Source: Equadaptatus sp045642965
Lineage (GTDB): Bacteria > Synergistota > Synergistia > Synergistales > Synergistaceae
Reading direction: 5' to 3'
NCBI GenBank assembly: GCA_045642965.1
Contig: JAZUJX010000093.1
Coordinates: 1 to 7,006, forward strand
DNA: 7,006 nucleotides
Shown here one piece after another: positions 1 through 5,188 of the stretch. Below the pieces are notes generated by a model, which made no database searches, had not been told where the DNA came from, and saw nothing but the letters and a program-made list of their open reading frames with translations. The first letter of the stretch is position 1, and every line of letters starts with the position of its first letter. A program made the position numbers and the translations under genes.

Positions 1-69
1 CAGAAAAGCAATCCACGCAACCTGCGCCCAAAAACCTTTGTGTATGAAAATAACAGACTTTCGCGCTGA
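1..69 (+). CDS. possible 3' end of an upstream gene (partial)
   Basis: The first plus frame is open from base 1 to a TGA at 67-69 and ends in residues FVYENNRLSR. Codon choice (AAC, AGA, CTT, TCG, CGC) resembles the rest of the window, and a terminator-like hairpin follows at once. The stretch is too short to name a family. Frame 2 is also open over this stretch, so the reading frame is uncertain. Confidence 0.27.
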   Translation, partial: QKSNPRNLRPKTFVYENNRLSR

Positions 70-94
70 CGGCCTTTCAGTCTGCTTCTTTTTT
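54..94 (+). terminator. terminator-like hairpin with T tract
   Basis: CAGACT at 54-59 can pair with AGTCTG at 79-84. An alternative inner stem is CTGA 66-69 with TCAG 77-80. The run CTTCTTTTTT follows at 85-94. This would end a plus-strand transcript arriving from the left. The 6-bp stem and long loop make it a weak prediction. It also lies just beyond the stop codon of the minus-strand phosphoesterase, so it may mark the boundary between convergent genes. Confidence 0.4.
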
Positions 95-670
95 CTAAAT
101 CCAAGCCTCATCAAACAAATGTTTCCCATCCAGTGTTAAAATCGAAATCCCCTCAGCGTCAGCCACCGCCACGGACGCCGGCTGTGTTCCCAAAGGACGC
201 GACGCAGAACCGGGGTTGACAAAAATCACGTCTCCGAGCCTCACAAGTTTTGCAACGTGCGTATGGCCGGAAATCACAAGAGATGCACCGGCGTTTGCGG
301 CATCGCGCCTGAGCAGCGCCGGATTATTCCCGTGCGCCATGGCGACAATTCTGCCGTTCCAGTCCACCGAAACAAACGGCTGAAGAACAGGCAGAAGCAA
401 CTCCTGATCGCTGAAACGGTCGCAATTGCCCATCGCCGCAAAAATTTCGCAGGAACAGGCGTTTATCTCATTTGCCAGACTGTCCGTCACAAAAGCTCCG
501 TCGTAATTGTGCACCAGCACGTCACCGGCATGAAAAATCGCTCCGCAGTCAGAAAAAAGCTCAACCGCCCTTCTCCATGCCGCAGTATCACCGTGTGTAT
601 CAGAAATAATGCCTATCTTCCCGCATTCGAGCTTAAGCACGTCAACCACCCTTTTGCCATAATCAGCCAA
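95..670 (-). CDS. YfcE/MJ0936-type metallophosphoesterase
   Basis: This is a small calcineurin-like phosphoesterase of the YfcE/MJ0936 family, cytosolic enzymes that use two metal ions to cleave phosphodiesters. Counting from the longest start, the metal ligands are visible in order: SDTHGD (D24, H26), HAGD (D50), GNCD (N82), AHGN (H113) and GHTH (135-138), then NPGS (152-155). The natural substrate of such proteins is often unknown and cannot be read here. The longest frame begins with a TTG at 668-670, but a TATAAT at 676-681 would place the transcript start almost on that codon. The GTG at 638-640 (residue 11, giving MLKLECGKIGIISDTHGD) sits 5-6 bases after a GGGTGG and gives the usual short N-terminus of the family, so a 181-aa product is more likely. 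It is divergent from the gene at 832. Confidence 0.9.
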   Translation of the reverse strand: MADYGKRVVDVLKLECGKIGIISDTHGDTAAWRRAVELFSDCGAIFHAGDVLVHNYDGAFVTDSLANEINACSCEIFAAMGNCDRFSDQELLLPVLQPFVSVDWNGRIVAMAHGNNPALLRRDAANAGASLVISGHTHVAKLVRLGDVIFVNPGSASRPLGTQPASVAVADAEGISILTLDGKHLFDEAWI

Positions 671-675
671 AATAT

Positions 676-681
676 ATTATA
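676..681 (-). promoter_or_regulatory. -10 box of the phosphoesterase gene
   Basis: A perfect TATAAT reads on the minus strand. No good -35 box lies at 16-18 bp: a TTGACG sits 24 bp upstream, which is too far. The predicted transcript start is about 667-670, on the TTG codon, so the mRNA would be leaderless for TTG or have a leader of about 30 nt for the GTG at 638-640. Confidence 0.5.
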
Positions 682-793
682 ACGCAGATTGCGCATTTTT
701 GCTCCCGTCAAACGTTTTGCGCCTGCATAATTACAGAACAGAACGGCTTGGAATTTTTTTCTTTTTCTTTGTGCGGCAGTGCGCGGATTGTAA

Positions 794-799
794 TATAAT
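794..799 (+). promoter_or_regulatory. -10 box for the 121-aa gene
   Basis: A perfect TATAAT lies 33 bases before the ATG at 832. No recognisable -35 box exists at the usual spacing; TTGTGC at 769-774 is 19 bp away and weak. The gene's ribosome binding site, GGAGG at 819-823, is 8 bases from the ATG. Confidence 0.5.
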
Positions 800-831
800 A
801 TTCCCGACAACAGACAACGGAGGCAGGAAGA

Positions 832-1197
832 ATGGAGCTTGACATAAAAAATTTGCAGCAACAGGACGCGGCGGGACTTGTAAAATCTCTCGAACTGGTT
901 TCAGCAAGACTTATTGAGTGCATTACAAAAACATCGCAGACAGCCTGTTCCGCCACACCGGAAACGCAGCAGCTTTTTAATCAGTGGCTTGAGCTTGTAG
1001 GGGATCAGATTCTTGACGCCGCTGAAAACGGCGTTCTCAAACCCGGCGAACTGGCGCTTGAAATCGGCGTTACCCCCGACACGGTTATCTCCCTTGCCGT
1101 AGCGCTTCACAGACAGGGAAAGCTTCGTATCACTTCGCTCAGTGTCAGCGGCGGAAACGGATCAAATCACGACATCTGCGGATGCTTGAAAAAATAA
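832..1197 (+). CDS. 121-aa protein of unknown function, possible winged-helix segment
   Basis: I do not recognise the family. The ATG has a good GGAGG site 8 bases upstream. Residues 1-65 look helical and polar. Residues 65-103 (NGVLKPGELALEIGV...LHRQGKLRIT) read like a helix-turn-helix followed by a basic wing, which would suit a small DNA-binding regulator. The C-terminus after a Gly/Ser linker carries H113 and a C116-G-C118 pair, and two more cysteines lie at 30 and 39. A short HTH with a cysteine-bearing tail recalls FeoC-like proteins, but this is only a resemblance and iron-transport genes are not nearby. No membrane segment or signal peptide is seen. The stop codon runs directly into the first heptad of the following repeat. 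A redox- or metal-responsive regulator is a guess. Confidence 0.75.
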   Translation: MELDIKNLQQQDAAGLVKSLELVSARLIECITKTSQTACSATPETQQLFNQWLELVGDQILDAAENGVLKPGELALEIGVTPDTVISLAVALHRQGKLRITSLSVSGGNGSNHDICGCLKK

Positions 1198-1350
1198 TTA
1201 CTAATTATCAATGACCAATTGAGGAGGGCTTGCTCCGCAAGTCTCCATTGAAAGCAGAAGACAAAATAAAAAATCTTAAAATCTTTTAACGGTATTAAGA
1301 TTTTAACTTTCAACGTTGCAGCTTGCTGCAACACCCCAATTGGTAGTTTG
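1196..1350 (+). repeat. heptad-ended MITE-like repeat, copy 1
   Basis: The left end is a degenerate heptad array: AATTACT 1196-1202, AATTATC 1203-1209, AATGACC 1210-1216, then AATTG. The core is bounded by an inverted repeat, ACCAATTG 1214-1221 and CAATTGGT 1337-1344. Inside are a left hairpin (GCTTGC 1229-1234 with GCAAGT 1238-1243), an A/T-rich pair (AAAATCTTA and TAAGATTTT) and a perfect right hairpin GTTGCAGC 1315-1322 / GCTGCAAC 1325-1332. The first 22 core bases are identical to copy 2 at 4883. There is no transposase gene; any mobility would have to be supplied in trans. Confidence 0.75.
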
Positions 1351-1364
1351 TACTCAAATATAGC

Positions 1365-1484
1365 AAAAAGAGCACAAATAGTGCTCCTTTTAGGCAGGTC
1401 GCCGAAGCCAACGGCTAAAGGCTACCTACTGATGATAATAACACATACAACAAAAAATGCAAGCATTTTTTGTTTGAAAGGAGC
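1365..1484 (+). promoter_or_regulatory. possible structured mRNA leader upstream of the TauE/SafE gene
   Basis: Two mutually exclusive pairings can be drawn. GAGCAC 1370-1375 pairs with GTGCTC 1381-1386, with AAAA/TTTT continuing past one bulged C. Alternatively GCTCCTTT 1383-1390 pairs perfectly with AAAGGAGC 1477-1484, closing a region that holds two more hairpins: AGGT 1396-1399 / ACCT 1424-1427 around stacked GCC/GGC pairs, and a 12-bp stem AACAAAAAATGC 1449-1460 / GCATTTTTTGTT 1463-1474. Switching pairs plus a T-rich hairpin resemble an attenuator or riboswitch. It matches no riboswitch class I can name, and no promoter is clear upstream. Confidence 0.35.
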
Positions 1485-1501
1485 CGTAGTATTTGCTTCT
1501 C

Positions 1502-1520
1502 TTGGTACTTGGCAATTGCC
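1502..1520 (+). repeat. isolated repeat fragment with palindrome GGCAATTGCC
   Basis: TTGGTACTTGG at 1502-1512 is identical to 5010-5020 at the right end of repeat copy 2, and it runs into the perfect 10-bp palindrome GGCAATTGCC at 1511-1520. This lies just 5' of the ribosome binding site of the permease gene, so part of that leader probably derives from a decayed repeat end. Confidence 0.45.
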
Positions 1521-1538
1521 TTTACGGAGGTGTTTTTA

Positions 1539-2333
1539 ATGTTCACTCTTTCGTCCGATTTTGCGGTTTCTTATCCTATGCTTGTCCTGGTATCTTTCCT
1601 TGTGGGGCTCGGCAGTTTTGTCGATGCCTCGGCAGGCGGCGGCGGACTGATTACCGTTCCGGCGTATCTTCTTACAGGTATGCCCGCACATTTCGCTTAC
1701 GGAACAAACAAGGTTTCCGCAGCCTGCGGCACGTTCCTTGCAGCCGTTAAATTCTGGAGAAGCGGCGCAATGAATATTTTTGCGGCGTTTTGGGCAATGC
1801 TCGGTTCGCTGACAGGCTCGTACATCCTCGCGCGCGCTGCGCTTATGCTTTCCGACATGACGCTCCGCACGCTTCAGCTTGTGGTTATTCCTTTCGTAGC
1901 AATTGTTATTCTTGCCCGCAAAAATTTCAGCGACGAGGACCGTTCGGGTATTTTTTCAGGCAGAAAACTGGGCCTTATGTCCTTCGTTATCGGCTTCTGC
2001 ATAGGCGGTTACGATGCCATTGTCGGTCCCGGAACGGGAACCTTCGCAATCATCGCTTTTGCCCTTGTCACAAAATTTGACCTCAAAACCGCTGCCGGAA
2101 ACGCCAAAGTGCTGAACTGCTCCTCAGGCGCCGCCTCGCTTGCTGCTTTCGCCATGGCGGGAACCGTCTACTGGAAGCTCGCGGTTCCGACAACGATATG
2201 CAGTCTGCTCGGCAATCAGCTCGGCGCAAGGCTGGCGCTCAAAAACGGCGCAAAATACATCCGCCCGATGCTTATCTGCGTGCTTTCGCTGCTGCTTATC
2301 AAGCTCGCCTGCGACGTAATCGGAAGAATATAA
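1539..2333 (+). CDS. TauE/SafE family membrane permease (sulfite exporter-like)
   Basis: This is a 264-aa integral membrane protein of the TauE/SafE (former DUF81, YfcA-like) family, which moves small anions such as sulfite, sulfoacetate or other organosulfur compounds across the cytoplasmic membrane. The substrate here cannot be read. The two family signatures are present as an internal duplication: FVDASAGGGGLITVP (27-41) with GTNKVSA (55-61) in the first half, and YDAIVGPGTGTF (158-169) with AAGNAKVLN (185-193) in the second. About eight hydrophobic segments cover residues 12-30, 60-72, 79-103, 110-126, 143-162, 165-178, 195-228 and 243-260. The ATG at 1539 was chosen because GGAGGTG at 1526-1532 lies 6 bases upstream; the frame is open further up but has no such site. 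It stands alone, is preceded by a possibly structured leader and ends before a strong terminator. Confidence 0.93.
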   Translation: MFTLSSDFAVSYPMLVLVSFLVGLGSFVDASAGGGGLITVPAYLLTGMPAHFAYGTNKVSAACGTFLAAVKFWRSGAMNIFAAFWAMLGSLTGSYILARAALMLSDMTLRTLQLVVIPFVAIVILARKNFSDEDRSGIFSGRKLGLMSFVIGFCIGGYDAIVGPGTGTFAIIAFALVTKFDLKTAAGNAKVLNCSSGAASLAAFAMAGTVYWKLAVPTTICSLLGNQLGARLALKNGAKYIRPMLICVLSLLLIKLACDVIGRI

Positions 2334-2363
2334 CAGCCGCTCGTTTCACTAAGCTTGAACAGC

Positions 2364-2391
2364 GGACGCAGAACGCAGAACAACGAACTGA
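2364..2391 (+). repeat. degenerate heptad array, left end of a second repeat family
   Basis: Four units in phase read GGACGCA, GAACGCA, GAACAAC and GAACTGA. The array is the approximate inverse of the GTTCTTC array at 2509-2529, and together they bound a 166-bp intergenic block centred near the bidirectional terminator. Confidence 0.5.
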
Positions 2392-2395
2392 AATC

Positions 2396-2430
2396 AAAAA
2401 GCGTTAACGCATATGCCGTTAACGCTTTTT
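2396..2430. terminator. bidirectional rho-independent terminator
   Basis: The 9-bp stem GCGTTAACG 2401-2409 / CGTTAACGC 2417-2425 has a 7-base loop and is flanked by AAAAA 2396-2400 and TTTTT 2426-2430, giving 14 bp of perfect complementarity. It therefore has a T run on both strands. It ends the permease transcript from the left and the acyl-CoA ligase transcript from the right. Confidence 0.9.
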
Positions 2431-2508
2431 CAAAACTATACTAAATTAAATAATTTTCAGTTATGACTGCATCCTAAAAGGTATGCTCCGTCTGTGTTTC
2501 GTTTTTTT

Positions 2509-2529
2509 GTTCTTCGTTCTTCGTTCTTT
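2509..2529 (+). repeat. GTTCTTC heptad array next to the ligase stop codon
   Basis: Three units, GTTCTTC, GTTCTTC and GTTCTTT, are in perfect phase and end one base from the stop codon (CTA, 2531-2533) of the minus-strand acyl-CoA ligase. On the minus strand they read GAAGAAC, related to the GAAC-type units at 2364-2391 in opposite orientation. Confidence 0.65.
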
Positions 2530-2530
2530 C

Positions 2531-4168
2531 CTACGCCATGTTTTCTTCTTCCACGATTTTGTCCGCGTTGTACATTTTGCGTAGCTTCGGTTTTTCAATT
2601 TTTCCCGTAGGGTTGCGCGGAACGTCGGCGAAGATGATTTTTACCGGGCGTTTGTAGCGCGGAAGCTGCATACAGAATTCGCGCACCGCGTCTTCCGTAA
2701 GCGTATGCCCCTGCTTAACTTCAATAATCGCCGCCGTTATTTCACCGAGGCGCTTGTCGGGAAGTCCGATGACCGCAACGTCCTTGATGTCGTCCTGTTT
2801 GTGCAGGAAATCTTCAATCTGAACAGGGTAGATGTTTTCGCCGCCTGATATTATGACGTCCTTTTTGCGGTCAACAAGGTAGTAGAAGCCTTCCTCGTCC
2901 TGTTTCGCCATATCTCCCGTGTAGAGCCAGCCTTCAGCGTCAAGCACTTCTTTGGTCGCTTTCGGGTCGTTATAGTAGCAGAACATTACGCCCGGACCCT
3001 TTACGGCAAGCTCTCCGACTTCGCCCTGCTTCACTTCCTGACGTTTGCCGTTGACTATCTTGCATTCCCAGCCGTAGCCCGGCACGCCTATTGCACCGAC
3101 CTTGCTGACGTTTCTCAGTCCGAGGTGGACACAGCCCGGTCCTATGGATTCGGACAGTCCGTAGTTCGTGTCGCACTGCTGCTTCGGGAGGTAGTCTCTC
3201 CCGTGCTGTATAAGACTGCGCGGCACGGGCTGCGCGCCGATGTGCATAAGCCGCCACTGGCTGAGTTCAAAGGCTTCTTTTTTCAGGTCACCGCGGTCAA
3301 GCGCGTCAAGAATGTCCTGAGCCCACGGGACAAGCAGCCATACTATCGTGCAGTGTTCCGAGGATACTGCCTGCAGTATTGATTCAGGCTTCGTGCCCTT
3401 CAGCAGCACTGCGCGGCTTCCGCTTACAAGGCTTCCGAACCAGTGCATCTTCGCGCCTGTGTGATAGAGCGGCGGTATGCAGAGGAACACGTCGTTTTTC
3501 TTCTGTCCGTGATGCTTTGCTTCAACCTTTGCCGCGTGAACAAGCGAACGGTGCTTGTGCAGTATGGCTTTCGGGAAGCCTGTCGTGCCGCTTGAGAAGT
3601 ATATAGCGCCGAAATCGTCGTCAGTGAGTTTTATGCCGGGGCGTCTGCTTGAGTAATTCTGAACCTGCAGCGTGTAGCTTTCCGCAAAGGTCGGACAGGC
3701 ATCGCCGACAAAGAAAAGCAGACGGTTTTTGGATATTTTTTCCGCTATTTCCTCAACCCTGCCGATAAATTCAGGTCCGAAAATCAGAACGTCAGCCTCC
3801 GAAAGGTTGAGGCAGTACTCTATTTCGTCCGACGAGTAGCGGAAATTAAGAGGCACCGCGAGAGCGCCGGTTTTAAGCACGCCGAAGTATATCGGCAGCC
3901 ATTCAAGACAGTTCATAAGCAGAATAGCAACCTTATCGCCTTTCTTGATTCCGCGCGCAAGCAGCATATTGGCAAAACGGTTCGCCTTTTCGTCAAAAAT
4001 CTGCCAGTTTATTTCACGGCGGTACGGCTCGGGGCTTGTGGACTGTATGAGATCGTATTCCCTCCACGTTTTGCGCAGATTGTCCTGCACTGCCGGATTG
4101 AGCTCGACAAGAGCAATGTCTTCCGGATACTTGTCCGCATTTCTTTCAAGAAGTTTTGTGATTGGCAT
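2531..4168 (-). CDS. AMP-forming acyl-CoA synthetase/ligase
   Basis: This is a 545-aa member of the ANL superfamily (acyl-CoA synthetases), which adenylates a carboxylic acid with ATP and transfers the acyl group to CoA in the cytosol. All core motifs are intact and in order: YFSSGTTGFPK (190-200, ATP P-loop), IPPLYHTG (231-238), NYGLSE (335-340), YTGD (416-419), the hinge DRKKDVIISGGENIYP (433-448) and NPTGKIEK (519-526), whose K523 is the expected catalytic lysine of the adenylation step. Length is normal for the family. Residues about 26-54 (polar, RKTWREYDLIQSTSPEP) form an insert ahead of the first conserved helix. GGENIYP fits fatty-acid or aryl-acid ligases, but the substrate is not readable. 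The ATG has AAAGGGGGAG 6 bases upstream. The gene has a strong promoter at 4244-4271 and ends at the shared terminator. No acyl-CoA dehydrogenase or thiolase is nearby. Confidence 0.95.
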   Translation of the reverse strand: MPITKLLERNADKYPEDIALVELNPAVQDNLRKTWREYDLIQSTSPEPYRREINWQIFDEKANRFANMLLARGIKKGDKVAILLMNCLEWLPIYFGVLKTGALAVPLNFRYSSDEIEYCLNLSEADVLIFGPEFIGRVEEIAEKISKNRLLFFVGDACPTFAESYTLQVQNYSSRRPGIKLTDDDFGAIYFSSGTTGFPKAILHKHRSLVHAAKVEAKHHGQKKNDVFLCIPPLYHTGAKMHWFGSLVSGSRAVLLKGTKPESILQAVSSEHCTIVWLLVPWAQDILDALDRGDLKKEAFELSQWRLMHIGAQPVPRSLIQHGRDYLPKQQCDTNYGLSESIGPGCVHLGLRNVSKVGAIGVPGYGWECKIVNGKRQEVKQGEVGELAVKGPGVMFCYYNDPKATKEVLDAEGWLYTGDMAKQDEEGFYYLVDRKKDVIISGGENIYPVQIEDFLHKQDDIKDVAVIGLPDKRLGEITAAIIEVKQGHTLTEDAVREFCMQLPRYKRPVKIIFADVPRNPTGKIEKPKLRKMYNADKIVEEENMA

Positions 4169-4201
4169 TCATATCTCCCCCTTTAGTGTTCCGCCGCGGA
4201 T

Positions 4202-4231
4202 GCACTTTAGTACTGTAAAGCGTTTTAGTGC
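4202..4231 (-). promoter_or_regulatory. dyad / stem-loop in the ligase leader
   Basis: Between promoter and start codon, GCACT 4202-4206 can pair with AGTGC 4227-4231. Inside lies the inverted repeat CTTTA 4205-4209 / TAAAG 4216-4220 with GTACTG between; the two stems share two bases. TTTAGT also recurs at 4182, 4206 and 4224. It lies about 5 to 35 bases after the predicted transcript start, so it could be an operator or an mRNA hairpin. No specific regulator is identified. Confidence 0.35.
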
Positions 4232-4243
4232 GAAACAGGTATT

Positions 4244-4271
4244 ATTATACGCAGCAAAAAGCTTTTGTCAA
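4244..4271 (-). promoter_or_regulatory. near-consensus sigma-70 promoter of the acyl-CoA ligase
   Basis: On the minus strand a perfect TTGACA (plus 4266-4271) and a perfect TATAAT (plus 4244-4249) are separated by 16 bp. The transcript should begin near 4237, giving a leader of about 70 nt. Such a strong core promoter ahead of a leader dyad suggests the gene is held in check by a repressor or leader structure. Confidence 0.8.
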
Positions 4272-4276
4272 GACAG

Positions 4277-4305
4277 TTGGCACTTTCACACCGTTGGGCT
4301 ATAAT
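4277..4305 (+). promoter_or_regulatory. sigma-70 promoter of the SseB-like gene
   Basis: TTGGCA 4277-4282 and TATAAT 4300-4305 are separated by 17 bp. The transcript would start near 4312, which excludes the GTG start at 4228 and makes the ATG at 4339 the natural choice. The -35 box lies 5 bp from the divergent -35 box of the acyl-CoA ligase. Confidence 0.8.
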
Positions 4306-4338
4306 TTCAGACACATGCAAGACGGGAGTGATACGGCA

Positions 4339-4830
4339 ATGAACAGGGAATATGCAGACCCAGCCATGCTTGAGGACGGCAAAATTCTGGCAGCGCTGAA
4401 GGACGCTTTTCTGAAAGTGAAAAGCAACGAGGCGATGTATCTGTTTATGAACTGCCTCAGGGATTCGGTCGTTTTCGTTCCGATGCACGCGCTGCTCAGC
4501 GAAAAAGATATCGAACGCATGAAAAAAGGCGACACAGCTCCGGAAGGCAGCATGCTTTTCCGTCCCGACATTCTGCCGCATCCGAGCGGTCTGAAATTTT
4601 TCCCGATGTTCACACAGAGAGAACAGATTCCGCAGCCGTATATCGACAGCGGCATAACCGTCCTTCCGATGAGTGTCATCCGCGCCGTACGGCTTGCGGA
4701 AGAACTGACCGCCGACTCAATCGTAATCGACCCATACACACAGCCCTGCGCAATACCTATGGAAGCCGCGCTGAAAATTGAAACGCTCCCCGGCGGACTC
4801 AGCGAAGAAGACCAAAAAGCGTTGGAATAG
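4339..4830 (+). CDS. SseB-like N-terminal domain protein
   Basis: This 163-aa soluble protein resembles the SseB N-terminal domain, named from the Escherichia coli protein linked to serine sensitivity; its molecular role is not established. The family pattern is visible: an N-terminal helical pair (NEAMYLFMNCLRD, 30-42), a VVFVP strand (44-48), a loop with GSMLFRPDILPHPSGLKFFPMFTQREQ (70-96) that ends in the typical 'FTS-x-E'-like turn, then ITVLPMSVIRAVRLAEEL (106-123) and the strand SIVIDPYTQ (127-135). Only this one domain fits; the C-terminal domain of E. coli SseB is absent. The ATG at 4339 has GGGAG 10 bases upstream and a promoter at 4277-4305. An upstream in-frame GTG (4228) and ATG (4315) lie before or at the predicted transcript start. 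A repeat element follows 41 bases after the stop. Confidence 0.8.
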   Translation: MNREYADPAMLEDGKILAALKDAFLKVKSNEAMYLFMNCLRDSVVFVPMHALLSEKDIERMKKGDTAPEGSMLFRPDILPHPSGLKFFPMFTQREQIPQPYIDSGITVLPMSVIRAVRLAEELTADSIVIDPYTQPCAIPMEAALKIETLPGGLSEEDQKALE

Positions 4831-4870
4831 GATACGCCGCAAGCCGTACACAGCAGACCGGTCGTAAAAG

Positions 4871-5039
4871 CAAGTACCAAGTACCAATTGAGGAGGGCTT
4901 GCTCTGCAAGCCTTCATCGAAATTAAAAGCGTAAAACAAAAATCTTAAAAGTCTTTTAACGCTGCTTAGATTCTAACTTCAAATGTCGCAACTTGTTGCG
5001 ACACCACAATTGGTACTTGGTAATTGGTAGCTGGTAATT
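4871..5039 (+). repeat. heptad-ended MITE-like repeat, copy 2
   Basis: Terminal inverted repeats 4871-4890 and 5007-5026 match at 19 of 20 positions. The left end is two AAGTACC heptads (4872-4885) then AATTG. The right end is four heptads in phase, GGTACTT, GGTAATT, GGTAGCT and GGTAATT (5012-5039). Inside are a left hairpin (GAGGGCTTGC 4892-4901 / GCAAGCCTTC 4905-4914, one wobble pair) and a perfect right hairpin GTCGCAAC 4985-4992 / GTTGCGAC 4995-5002. The core, ACCAATTG to CAATTGGT, is 132 bp against 131 bp in copy 1, and both lie in the same orientation 3' of a plus-strand gene. There is no coding capacity. Confidence 0.8.
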
Positions 5040-5081
5040 GTCTTTTTCCCCTGCGTGGCACAGGCAGAATGACGAATTAAA

Positions 5082-5152
5082 AAGATTTTAACTTTCAATG
5101 TCAGCTTTAGCTGACACCACAATTGGTAATTGGTAATTGGTCACTGGTAATT
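5082..5152 (+). repeat. solo right half of the same repeat, copy 3
   Basis: AAGATTTTAACTTTCAA at 5082-5098 is identical to the same part of copy 1. It is followed by the hairpin TGTCAGCT 5099-5106 / AGCTGACA 5109-5116, then CCACAATT and four heptads, GGTAATT, GGTAATT, GGTCACT and GGTAATT (5125-5152). A fifth GGTAATT recurs at 5160-5166. The left half of the element is absent. The 36 bases before the radical SAM start codon therefore follow directly on repeat DNA. Confidence 0.75.
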
Positions 5153-5188
5153 TTATTTTGGTAATTATCTTTTAAGTGGAGGTTTCTT

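Noticed and set aside
257..682. 141-aa plus-strand ORF
   Set aside because: It lies antisense to the metallophosphoesterase, whose motifs are all intact on the other strand; the ORF's product is low-complexity basic sequence with no recognisable domain.
1470..1538. 23-residue N-terminal extension of the TauE/SafE protein from 1470
   Set aside because: That start has no ribosome binding site and lies within a hairpin arm, while the ATG at 1539 follows GGAGGTG by 6 bases and gives the usual family start.
4228..4338. Longer N-terminus for the SseB-like protein from a GTG at 4228
   Set aside because: This stretch contains both divergent promoters; the plus-strand transcript should start near 4312, and the ATG at 4339 has a ribosome binding site.
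4299..4880. 193-aa minus-strand ORF
   Set aside because: It is the shadow of the SseB-like gene, runs through that gene's promoter and into a repeat, and is serine-rich without domain features.
5012..5166. CRISPR-like array
   Set aside because: The units are 7 bases, directly adjacent and without spacers, and no cas gene is present; this is a simple heptanucleotide array.
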